Positions 42,443 through 51,720 of a DNA stretch of 64,000 nt are shown piece by piece; the first letter of the stretch is position 1, and each line of letters begins with the position of its first letter. Source of the stretch: Viola odorata (taxonomy: Eukaryota > Streptophyta > Magnoliopsida > Malpighiales > Violaceae); NCBI GenBank assembly GCA_963691705.1, contig OY829538.1, forward strand, positions 35,918,836-35,982,835, written 5' to 3'. A model generated the notes under the pieces. It was not told where the DNA came from, ran no database searches, and saw only the letters and a list, made by a program, of their open reading frames with translations. Both the position numbers and the translations under genes were made by a program.

Positions 42443-42452
42443 GATTTATAGA
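42443..42452 (-). promoter_or_regulatory. TATA box of antisense aORF1 (Tat-C)
   Basis: Minus-strand TCTATAAATC about 60 bp before ATG 42383; same as in Tat-A. Confidence 0.58.
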
Positions 42453-42550
42453 TTCTGACAAAAACCGTCAGGGCCATCTGACGAGGCAAACCTCCACGGT
42501 ACTTAGAAGAAATCTCCGTCAGAGAAGGAACGATAGCCCTTGGTAAACAC

Positions 42551-42575
42551 TCGGGCTCATTTTCAGTTGGGCTTA
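42551..42575. other. Conserved LTR-junction motif of Tat-C
   Basis: TCGGGCTCATTTTCAGTTGG and GCTTA immediately precede the 3' LTR. The same motif is found before the 3' LTR of Tat-A (1641-1665) and Tat-B (14787-14811, reverse), and a second copy lies between aORF1 and aORF2 in all three. It is not the purine-rich tract expected at this place. Confidence 0.7.
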
Positions 42576-43143
42576 TGATAACAATTCACCTAAAAGAAAG
42601 GGTATTTTCGTCCATCACCCGGTGGGATGAAGCCTAGCTACTGTTTCGCACCACCGCGGTAGGGACAACATCGCTACCTTCCCCAAAGGCTAACGCTACA
42701 AGGGCTAACGGGTCCCTATCGGCTCCTCTCACGAACCTCACGGATGGCTCAAGGAGTTATCTTACCCCCAGAGGAAACCACGCGTCAGGAGTATCGCTCC
42801 GGCCGTTATCCTACCGTGGCAATATCTACCTACCTACCGCCAAGGTAGCGTATCGTGATAAGGGCAAACCACATACCCTAACGCGAGCGATAGCTCCGTA
42901 CCCGTTTACTCGGGTGGGAACGCCCCTTTTCTTCTATAAATACCTCCCCCACAAAGGAGGCAGGTAAGCATACTCAACTGGCAAAAACTCTGCTAATTTC
43001 AGTACACATACTGACTTAAGCATCGGAGTGTTTTTGCCAGAGGCCCCCTCCGGCGCATTGCAGGTACTGTGGACCGTCGCGCACACTGATCTGAGAAGAG
43101 CCGCTCCGCCATACATCCTTCGGCAGAAGACAAATAATTATCA
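42576..43143 (+). repeat. 3' LTR of Tat-C
   Basis: 568 bp; TGATAACAATTC...AATTATCA; TATA box CTATAAATA at 42934-42942. It is followed directly by Tat-B gag. Confidence 0.95.
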
Positions 43144-44720
43144 CCTAAAATCTCTGCCCTTGGTAGATTAAGGGAAGGGAAATCAGGATCGTATGCCTGA
43201 CCTTTAGAAGAATCTCCTTGGCGTTGAGATGGGGAGTGTCAGGCTTTCCCTTTAAAGTGTTACCTTTCCGCCCACTAGAGGTTTTGGGAATATGATCTTT
43301 CCGCCGAGCATACTCGTCGGTGAGGCGGTCATCAAGAATGGTATTTGCAGGAGCGTTTGGAATCAGAGGTGCCTCAGGTGGCATGTCATAGGTTCTATCT
43401 CTGTTTTCCTCTTCTTCCATTTTCCCGTAATTATGGGCTTTAAGTCTTAAAGCGTCCAGAGTCGCTGGAGGGTCCACCATTAGTGCATCTCTTAATTTAC
43501 TATAACGGCAGTTCCTTTTCAAGGCTTCTATAGCAAAATCAATGGTAACGCCCGGCGTTAGCGACATTTCCAGATTAAATCGGCTAAGAAATTCCTTTAG
43601 AGTTTCCTGAGGCCTTCGACGTAGATCAAATAACGCGGCGGTAGATTTCCTGATTGGAATCGCTATGCTGAACCTGCTCCGGAACTTAGATTCCAACTGT
43701 GCAAAATTGCTGATGGATCCGCCCGGAAGGCCCTCGAACAACTCGATGGATCCGGAACCAGAGGCGCGCAACTCCTGATAATGTCATAACAAATATTTGG
43801 CATAACGCCGCATCACCATGCGTCTGATATTGCACGAAATCCTTTACTTTATTGATGTGAGAAATGGGATCTCTTGTGCCATCATAAGTTTCAGTGGGAA
43901 GCTTCACATGTCGACTGACCTTATGGCGTCTTATACGATGGCTAAATGGATGACCTGATGTGTCATCAAGAATTTCACGCTCATGGCGTGGGGGAGACAT
44001 TTCCGCAGGACGCCTCTGATTCCGCGGATCTGGTGTGGGATGTCGCCTAGGAGACCGACTGTGGCTCCTGGGCGAGCGAGTTCGATAACTCCTACTGCTG
44101 GATCTTTCACTGCGCTCAGGAGACAAATCCCTATTCGCTCCTTCCCTTTGACCGTCCCAACGATTTCTGGCCTCCTCTAGGTGCCGATCCTCTAGAGGGA
44201 TGGGACCTAGGGGCACTTGCGGCACATAAGGCTCCACTCGCCCTTGAGTGAGCTGTACAAAATTAATCGGGGGATCAGCTATGGATAAAGTTGACCGGAG
44301 ATTTCCCTGTAATGACGGTGACAAGGGACGCTCGGTGACAATAGACGGTGTGAACATGACACGGGGAGGGACACTCAATCTGGAGATTTCAGGTGTCATT
44401 CTGGCAGCCATTTCAGTCAAATAGTCCAACCGAGAACGAAGGGCCGCTATTTCACTCGCAAAAGGGTGTTCTGTACTATTTAACACAAATCCCTTCGAAG
44501 CAGGAGTAGAGAAACTGGATCCTGCCATTTGGGACAACGAAACGGTCGCCTGGGAGGAAAGGACTTCCCCTGCAGACCTGATCAAAGGATTTAGAGATTC
44601 TGAACTGATTTGTTGTGCTGTCACAGAAAGATCAGCAGTAGCAAAAGGGAATAACTGTCTACGAATCGAGAAAGGAACATTGGAAGATGGGGGTCGCGTC
44701 CGCTCTGACTCAGAAGTCAT
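43144..44720 (-). pseudogene. gag of Tat-B, N-terminal and capsid part
   Basis: Start ATG 44720 (MTSESERTRPPSSN) close to the PBS. The N-terminal half is Ser/Pro-rich with an Arg/Ser stretch (RSHSRSPRRHPT). The capsid-like part has TYDGTRDPISHINKVKDFV, CQIFVMTLSGVARLWF and, in a second frame, FEGLPGGSISNFAQLESKF and ALKRNCRYSKLRDAL. Between WF and FEGLP an extra stretch of about 17-19 bases (CGGATCCATCGAG...) shifts the frame; it resembles sequence a few bases downstream (CGGATCCATCAGC), so it looks like a templated insertion. Tat-C interrupts the gene just after LPRAEIL. Confidence 0.85.
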
Positions 44721-44785
44721 GATTGTTCTGATCTCTGGGTTAAACAGGGCTTGGCTATTAAGGATGCTCACTTAATACACCAAGG

Positions 44786-44804
44786 CTCTCAATGAAAGCA
44801 CCAA
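44786..44804 (-). other. Primer binding site of Tat-B
   Basis: Minus-strand TTGGTGCTTTCATTGAGAG, two bases inside the 5' LTR end; identical to Tat-C and Tat-D. Confidence 0.8.
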
Positions 44805-44806
44805 TT

Positions 44807-45395
44807 TGTTAAGATTTTATTTCTCATGCGATCGGGACGATGACTTCTGTTAGGCGGAGTTGCTGTAGTTGCCGTCGAACTCACCTGCAAGGCACCGGAG
44901 GGGGGCTCCGGCGTAGACACTCTGATGCTTAAGTCAGTAGGTGGTTCAGAAATGGCAGAGGTTCTAGTAAGCAATTTTCGGCCCTTACCTTTTGTTTTAA
45001 ATTGAGGGAGTATTTATAGGCCGCTGGGGGGCGATACCTGAGCAAAGAGGCGATATCCTGGGAAAAGCGATCTCTCTGGAGGACGTCGCGGGTGATACCT
45101 TATGATGACGTCAGGGGCGATACCTTATGGTGACGTCAGGGCGATACCTTACGATGACATCAGGGGCGATACCTTAGAAGAGGGTTCCGCGGGCGATACC
45201 TCCATGGATACCTGGGACGGGATAATGCCGTGCGTGCAGAGACGCGTGAGTCCTCCCCCCGCTGATGTCGACCATCCCAGGAAACACCTTTCAGTCTAGA
45301 GCCGACGACTCGGATGTCTGATAGAGCTATAGGGTTCCACCTTCGGTAAGGTCATAATTACCGTAACGCCCCTAAGAGGGTCATAATTGTTATCA
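44807..45395 (-). repeat. 5' LTR of Tat-B (right copy)
   Basis: 589 bp, same length as the left copy, about 97% identical. TATA box at about 45010-45019 (minus strand) and the TGACGTCA array (45106-45113, 45131-45138). Confidence 0.95.
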
Positions 45396-45400
45396 CCATG
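45396..45400. repeat. Target site duplication of Tat-B, right copy
   Basis: CCATG, identical to 14193-14197; Athila sequence continues after it. Confidence 0.93.
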
Positions 45401-46187
45401 TCTAACAGTGACTATACCCAGGGATATTATGCAAACCTAGACTGTGCCTAGCTAAGCATTTTCACTCAAAAACAAAGGGTATGAAGCTCAAAAATGCTCA
45501 CGGGATCAAACTGTGACTAGTGGTGTCTAGGGCAAGATTGGATATAAGGGCTAGCAGGTCTAAAAATGCATGTTCAGGTGTAGATGCAATGAATTCCATG
45601 TTTCTCCTATGCATCAAAAGTCAAAAATGCATGTCAAAAATGAGGGTTTAAAAACTGGCAGTGGGAAAATTTCCTAGCAAGGCTAAGGATAAAATCCGAA
45701 AATCCGAAAAACCTCCGAAAAACATACAATCAAGCAACAAGCGTGAAAATAAACATGCAAGCAAAGTGTATAAATAAATCCCTCCCCACACTTAGGCAGC
45801 GCATTGTCCTCAATGCGGGAAGGGCACACAAAAGGAGTTGGAGAAAAATAAGTACAGTACGACCGAAATAAAAGAAAGCATTAAAAATTGTTCAGGGCCC
45901 TCCTCGAGGGCTAGAAAAAAGGAATTGTTCGGGGGGGGTCACTAGGGTGGAAGATTGTGCCAGGAAACTTCAGCCGTCAAAGCCTGAAGTTCCCGGAGGA
46001 TGGCCTGATGGAGTCCCATTTGTGCGGGATCATAGACTAGAGTGGGAGTCGGGGGCTGGACAGCTGCTGATGTACTCTGGGCTTCACGAAATGGCTCGGC
46101 TTGGGCAGGGGGGATGGATGAGGATCGGGGTCTGGAAGGGTCTGGATACTCGAAGCGTCCGCCAATCCGGGTCCCGAAGACTTTATC
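45401..46187 (-). other. Athila sequence downstream of the extra ORF
   Basis: The ORF at 46188 continues here as a Pro-rich tail in the same frame on the minus strand (PDPDPHPSPLPKPSHFVK) until stops near 46025-45985. The rest (45401-45940) is non-coding, with CCTCCCCACACTTAGGCAGC near 45782, a phrase like those in the Athila 3' region. Confidence 0.45.
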
Positions 46188-48156
46188 TCATGGCTGGGTA
46201 CATCCTGTAGAAAAACTCAGCAAATTTTGTGAAACACATAAGTGGCCTATAACATCTAAAGTACGGATATCGAGGTCTTTAAAAGCAAGGGGCTCAGAAA
46301 GGTTTCTGTTATACAGGTCTATCTTACACGATTTCACAGCGAGCAAAGAGATAAGGGAACCGAAAATAGGACCACGGTTGTAATTCAAAACATGCAGGAC
46401 ACCCGAAGCAACCCAAAAACCAAGATTAACCCTACGCTTATGCGTCATGCACCATAAAAAGAAAAGTTCTTGCACAGATAACTGACCCGAGGATCCAAAT
46501 CGAACCGAGAAAGTGAGGGATAGATATCTATGCACAATACGCAAGGCAGGATCAACAATTTCATGGGCTTTACTCCCCTTGGGGTCATACTTAGCATCAG
46601 GTTTATTAGTAAATTCACGAAAAGCAACAGAAGCATCAAAAACACGAGGTATAACAGTCAAAGCATTCTTATAGGCAGCAGAATTAATCTCATCAGGCTT
46701 AACAAAACCAAGTAAGCAATTGAACTCATTAAGGGACAGAGGAATCCATTTGTTCGCTAGCCTAAAATTAATCAGACCAGGGGTAGACAGAGGGGGACCA
46801 AATTTGCCATTGGGCTTGAAATTTTCAGAAGAAACCCAAAAGGTAGTGACGAACTTGAGGGAGAGTTCAACAAAGGTGGGATGTTCTGGAAAGAACAGGG
46901 CTTCCCAGCCAATATTGGCCACTAACTCTCGGACTCGAGAGGCTATGCCCATCGTGGTCAAGAAATTCATGTCAAGGCGCGCACAGGGGCTAACGCCTTT
47001 ATGGTTCAACTGGTTCAATTTTTCAGTTGATGGTTTATCATTAAAAACAAGGCACTCATGCAACACAGAAAGGTTAGAAGTCACCTGAGTAGAGGTCGCT
47101 CGAGAGGCAGAAGGAGGGGCTGATGTCATGGTCTCGTCATCCGAGGGCTCTTCGGGGCCTTGAGCTTAGTTGATGGAGGCTGCTTCCTCTTCTATCCTAC
47201 CGGCGTCTCGACCTCGGTAGGCTGCTCCACTCTGGTCGGAGCTTTGGCTTTGCCTTTCTTGGCCGCAGATCTCGCAACTGCTTCTTTTTGGGCTTGAGCT
47301 TCCTTCTCAGCTCTTTCTCTTTCAGCATCGGCCTCGGCATCTGCGTCTTCCTCCTCGGCGTCATTCTCACCGGATCCTTCATCATCGCCTGCGGCGGCTT
47401 ACTCGACTTCCTCCTCCTCGTCGCCGGCCGGTTCATCTTCTTCCGCTTCCGTCGGCTGCTCATCTTCAGCCTCCTCATCGGGTATGCGGATGTCTTTGAG
47501 GACCTCCTCCACGGCTAAAAAGTGATTGACGGCTGCGTCAATGAGGAGCTTTCAGGCGGTTAGAGAGGGCTTTTTGGACTTGGACTTTGCTGTGGATTTG
47601 GCAGTGGAGGACCCTGGGGGAGCTTAACTATACGGCCAACTCGAGTTGTGGTCGTGGTAGGAGGGATAGAACCAGTGATTTCTAGGTCGTCCTCGACTGA
47701 AGTGAACTCGCGTCCTTCGGACGCCGGTGAGACAACTGGGGGAGAGGGAATCGGTTGGACAGAGGGTGGTGTGGCCATTTTGAACAAGCCAGGGGTGGGA
47801 GATTGGGATCTAGATCTCGAAGGAGCAGGGCTGGCAGGTTCGTTCACTGGGTGAGGCCCTGAAGCGAGCTTGCGGATGGGTTTCTTTGTTTTTGCCATGG
47901 ATAGAGATGGAGGAAGGACAGCGATGTGGGGGTGGTGAAGATTAGGGTTGCGTGCTTGGTGAGGGAGATAGATGAAAGTGATGTGTTTGAGTCGTGATGT
48001 GAGTGAAGACGAATTAGGAGCGTGGGAGAGAGGGACGTAGATGCAGATGGCATTAAATGGCGCAGCTTTTTCATTAATGAGGGCTGCTTTTCTGCTTCCT
48101 GTGTTAGGCGATGTGGCATCTTGGTATTGAATCACAACGGCCCATGCGTATCCCAA
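46188..48156 (-). pseudogene. Athila extra ORF (ATHILA ORF-1-like protein)
   Basis: The protein starts about 47900 with MAKTKKPIRK, a basic start. A Ser/Pro-rich part (PSVQPIPSPPVVSP) follows, then an acidic Glu/Asp-rich stretch and a Lys/Ala-rich stretch (47480-47200), then a conserved globular part from 47129: GVSPCARLDMNFLTTMGIAS, WIPLSLNEFNCLLGF, LFFLWCMTHKRRVNLGFWVA. This last part matches the ATHILA ORF-1/putative plant transposon protein family found after integrase in Athila elements, sometimes described as env-like. I see no convincing signal peptide or membrane anchor, so I would not call it an envelope. Stops near 47400 and frame changes make it defective. Function unknown in the family. 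Confidence 0.65.
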
Positions 48157-48547
48157 CTACCTAAAAAAGGAAAATAAAATTTTAAATTTCAAAAATAACA
48201 GTTGGGTAGGATAATGACAAAAGGAGAGAATAAAGGTTAATGATTACTAAAAAGGAATAAAATCGCATGGTAAAAGGAAAGGTCAGGGATTAAGGGAGAT
48301 GAAAAGGGACAAAAACAAGGAAATAAAATCGGAGCAAGAATAAAAATAAAAATAAAATCAGAGAATCCAAAAAGATATGAAAAAGCTAAGGGAAAGAGAG
48401 AAGAGCGGACGACATATGAAATACCTCCAGTGCGGTCCGTTTACTCGTTGGGACCTCGACGTTTGGTGGCATTCTAGGTCTGTATAGGTGGGACGTCCAC
48501 CATGGCCTCCTCAACGGTCGAGGGTTAGAATCCTTCATAAAAGGGCT
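48157..48547 (-). other. Athila spacer between integrase and extra ORF
   Basis: A/G-rich on the plus strand, with many stops in all frames. No gene or signal recognised. Confidence 0.45.
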
Positions 48548-49674
48548 TCAGTCTTTGACCATTGACCTTGAAGATGATTCCTGTGACTGGGTTCTGAATC
48601 TCGACCGCCCCATGGTCGTAAACTGTCGTGACCACAAAAGGTCCTGCCATTTAGACTTCAGCTTTCCAGCAAAAAGTCGCAGGCGTGAGTTGTACAATAA
48701 GACTCTCTGTCCAACTGAAAAAGTTTTGGGGCGAAGGTGCCTGTCATGATAAGCTTTTATCTTGCCCTTGTAGAGCATGGCATTCTCATAAGCGTCATCC
48801 CTCAATTCTTCTAGCTCTTGAATTTGCAAACGCCTGTGTTGACCGGCGAGGCCTAGATCTGTATTCACTTTCCTGATGGCCAAAAAGCCTTGTGCTCTAT
48901 CTCAACGGGAAGATGGCACGGCTTGCCATAGATAAGTCTGTAGGGTGTCATGCCAATCGGGGTCTTGAAAGTTGTACGGTAAGCCCAGAGAGCGTCATCT
49001 AATTTCCGACTCCAATCTTTTCGGGACTGGTTGACGGTCTTCTTAAGATTGGAATTTATCTCCTGGTTTGAAACTTCAGCTTGGCCATTAGTTTGAGTGT
49101 GATAGGCGGTATATGTTCTACGGTGGACTTCATACTTTGTCAAGAGCGAGGCCACGACACGGTTGCAGAAATAGGTACCCCTATCGCTGATGAGGGCTCT
49201 AGGTGTACCAAACCGATTGAAGATATTGGTGCGGAGAAAATTCACGACCACCTTGGAGTCATCTGTCAGAGTGGCCTTGGCCTCAACCCATTTGGAAACA
49301 TAATTGATGACCAGAAAGATGTAGATGTTGCAAAAGAAGTTAGGGAACAGGCCCATGAAGTCTATACCCCAGATATCGAAGATCTCGTAGGTGATGATGT
49401 TTGTCAAGGGCATCTGATTCCTGGCCTCGATATTTCCAGTGGCTTGACATCGGGGGCATGAAGCGCAATACATGTAACTATCCTTGAAAATGGTGGGCCA
49501 GTACAGACCAGCTTCCAGGACTTTCAGGGAAGTTTTCTTGGCCACGAAATGTCCTCCTTCTGAATGGCAGAATTTAAGGATCGAGGGCACCTCGTCCATG
49601 GTTACACATCTACGAATTATCTTATCCGAATAGTGCTTCCACAGGTAGGGGCTGTCCCAAATGTAGTATTTGGC
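48548..49674 (-). pseudogene. Athila integrase, first catalytic Asp replaced by Asn
   Basis: The zinc domain is visible ([13 protein letters not shown] ... [12 protein letters not shown]: two His, two Cys). The core reads [29 protein letters not shown] and [11 protein letters not shown], with DD35E spacing for the last two. The family reads [10 protein letters not shown] at the first motif; here the codon at 49303-49305 gives Asn (a G to A change), which should abolish activity. A shift near 48870 separates the C-terminal domain ([40 protein letters not shown]). The enzyme inserts cDNA; this copy cannot. Confidence 0.88.
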
Positions 49675-50445
49675 TTACCTTCTGATTTTGTTGCATTCGG
49701 ATGGAGAGGCATCGGCTGGGTAAGTGCCAGTAGCACAAAAAATTGCAATATCGGAAAACCATGGGGAATAAACAGCCTGGGCTAGACATAATTGTTCATC
49801 TGGAAAAGTATCTCGGATTAGCTCAAGAGAATTGTCTTCCTGGGCTGGAAGTCTGCTCAAGTGGTCTGCCACAAGATTTTCTCGTCTTGCCTTATCCTTG
49901 ATAGCGATGTCAAATTCTTGCAGGAGCAGGATCCAATGAATAAGTCGTGGTCTGGCATCAGCTTTGGTCAACAAACACTGAAGGGTAGAATGGTCCGAGT
50001 AGATGAGGACATGAGTGCCTAGGAGATATTGCCTAAATTTATCAAGGGCATAGACTACGGCAAGGAGTTCTTTCTCTGTGGTTGTGTTGTTCTTCTGGAC
50101 CGGGTCTAGTAGCTTGGAAGCATAGTAGATAACATGGGTCTCCTTATCCTTCTTCTGACCCAAAAGGGCGCCCAGGGCCTGATTACTGGCATCACACATG
50201 ACCTCGAAAGGCAATGTCCAATCGGGGGCACGAATAATCGGGGCCGAGATAAGTCTGTTCTTGAGGAGTTCAAAAGCGGCCTTGCAGGCCTCATTAAAAT
50301 CAAAGGGCGCGTCCTTCTGGAGCAAGCGACACATTGGTTGGGCAATCTTGGAAAAATCTTTAATAAACCGTCGGTAGAAACCGGCGTGGCCTAGAAAAGA
50401 CCGCACATCTCGAATACAGGATGGATAGGGCAAGGATTCTATCAC
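49675..50445 (-). pseudogene. Athila RNase H and linker to integrase
   Basis: RT thumb (IRDVRSFLGHAGFYRRF) and RNase H with its acidic residues: FEVMCDASNQALGALLGQKK, TTTEKELLAVVYALDKFRQY, VLIYSDHSTLQCLL, ENLVADHLSRL. Only one RNase H is present, unlike the Tat elements here. A stop after CNKIRR at 49675 breaks the frame before integrase. Confidence 0.88.
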
Positions 50446-51720
50446 TTAGATCTTGGCTTTGTCAACCTCAATTCCCTTGGCCGAGATGACATGACCAAGT
50501 ACTAGGGCTCGATCCACCATGAAGTGATATTTTTCAAAATTCAAAACAAGGTTTGTCTCTATGCAGCGCTCTAGGCATCTCTTCAAGTTGTCCATGCATT
50601 CCTCAAAAGAATTCCCATAGACAGTGAAGTCGTCCATGAAGACCTCGATTCCATCCTCAACCAGCTTAGAGAAAATGCTGACCATGCAACGTTGAAAAGT
50701 GGCAGGGGCGTTACACAGGCCGAAGGGCATGTGTCTATACGCGAAGGTCCTGAAAGGGCAGGTAAAGGTGGTCTTTTCCTGGTCTTCAGGAGCAACTGGG
50801 ATTTGATGGAAACCGGAGTAACCGTCTAGACAGCAATAGTGGGTCTTGCCTGCGAGACGTTCCAGCATCTGATCGATGAAGGGCAGGGGAAAATGATCTT
50901 TCCTGGTAGCGGCATTTAATCGGCGGTAGTCAATACACACTCTCCACCCATTCTGAATCCGAGTGGGAATGGATTCTCCATCTTGACCGATAGTGATGGT
51001 TATGCCTGTTTTCTTGGGCACGACCTGGATAGGGCTGACCCATGGACTATCTGAGATGGGGTAGATAACTCCTGCATCTAGCAACTTAAGAATCTCTTTC
51101 TTGACCACCTCCATCATGGGCGGATTTATCGGCGCTGGGGCTGGCGGATGGTCTTGCTTGCGTCTTCTAAGTGAATGTGATGAGTGCATAATGCGGGAGA
51201 TAAGCTCTTGATGTCCGCAATGGTCCATCCTATGGCTTGTTTGAATGTCTTTAGCAAGGAAAGTAGCTCAGATTCTTCGGGGTTGGCTAGCTTGTTGGAG
51301 ATAATGACAGGCAGAGAGTTATCGGGGCCTAGATAAGCATACTTCAAATGGGAAGGTAATGGCTTCAGATCGAGGGCTGGAGCCCGATCGATAGAAGGAA
51401 ATAACTTAACATGGGCGGGACATTCAAGAGACTTCTTGGGAGACTTATGCTGAGCAACAACGCATTCTTCTAGGGAAGCGACAACAGAGTGTAATTCAGG
51501 TGGAATGGGAAGTGTCGAGGCCACGACATCTAGAAGAGCGGGTGTCAGACTCCTGTCAAGGGCAGACTGCAAAAGGTCAGTAGAATGTATTTCATCAATC
51601 TCCCCTATAATGGGGTCAACAATATCAATATAATTAACACTAGAGAAATCAGAGGGGTATCGCATGGCTTCTAGCATATTGAATTTGATGATCTCCCCAT
51701 CAAAATCGAGAGAGATGGTG
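50446..51720 (-). pseudogene. Athila reverse transcriptase
   Basis: It starts with a protease-RT linker (51677-51126, SLSPALCTHHIHLEDA). A shift near 51140 leads to the RT: ILKLLDAGVIYPISDSPWVS, NGWRVCIDYRRLNAATRKDH, LDGYSGFHQIPVAPEDQEKT, MPFGLCNAPATFQRCM and the catalytic FMDDFTVYG. These are Athila signatures. The stop at 50446-50448 interrupts the link to the RT thumb. Confidence 0.9.

Larger units (their letters stand above)
27770..43143 (+). mobile_element. Tat-C: Tat-lineage Ty3/gypsy element nested in the gag of Tat-B
   Basis: The LTRs are 27770-28336 and 42576-43143. The plus-strand order is PBS 28337, gag 28422, protease, RT, two RNase H domains, integrase to 34291, tandem repeats to 35168, then four genes on the minus strand (35558-42383) and the 3' LTR. 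Flanks are CGCTA on the left and CCTAA on the right; rejoining the Tat-B gag gives AEIL-A-IVEQ in frame, so the target duplication is 4-5 bp with a mutation (core CTA). LTRs differ at about 11 of 568 positions. The polyprotein has several stops and shifts. Confidence 0.92.
14198..45395 (-). mobile_element. Tat-B: Tat-lineage Ty3/gypsy element nested in Athila, itself split by Tat-C
   Basis: The LTRs are 589 bp each (14198-14786 and 44807-45395) with a perfect CCATG target duplication. It is transcribed leftwards: PBS 44786-44804, gag 44720 to 43144, then Tat-C (27770-43143), gag C-terminus from 27769, protease, RT, both RNase H domains, integrase (to 23454), tandem repeats, and four genes on the opposite strand. 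Without Tat-C it is about 15.8 kb. Its LTRs differ at about 18 positions, more than the Tat-C LTRs, as expected for an older insertion. Confidence 0.92.

Noticed and set aside
47288..47518. Hydrophobic plus-strand ORF that looks like a membrane protein
   Set aside because: It is the mirror image of the acidic Glu-rich stretch of the Athila extra ORF: GAG/GAA codons read backwards as CTC/TTC.
46188..48156. Calling the Athila extra ORF an envelope gene
   Set aside because: No signal peptide, furin-like site or membrane anchor is evident; similarity is to the ATHILA ORF-1 group, not to envelope proteins.
49081..49461. 126-codon plus-strand ORF
   Set aside because: It lies entirely antisense to the Athila integrase core, which explains its openness.
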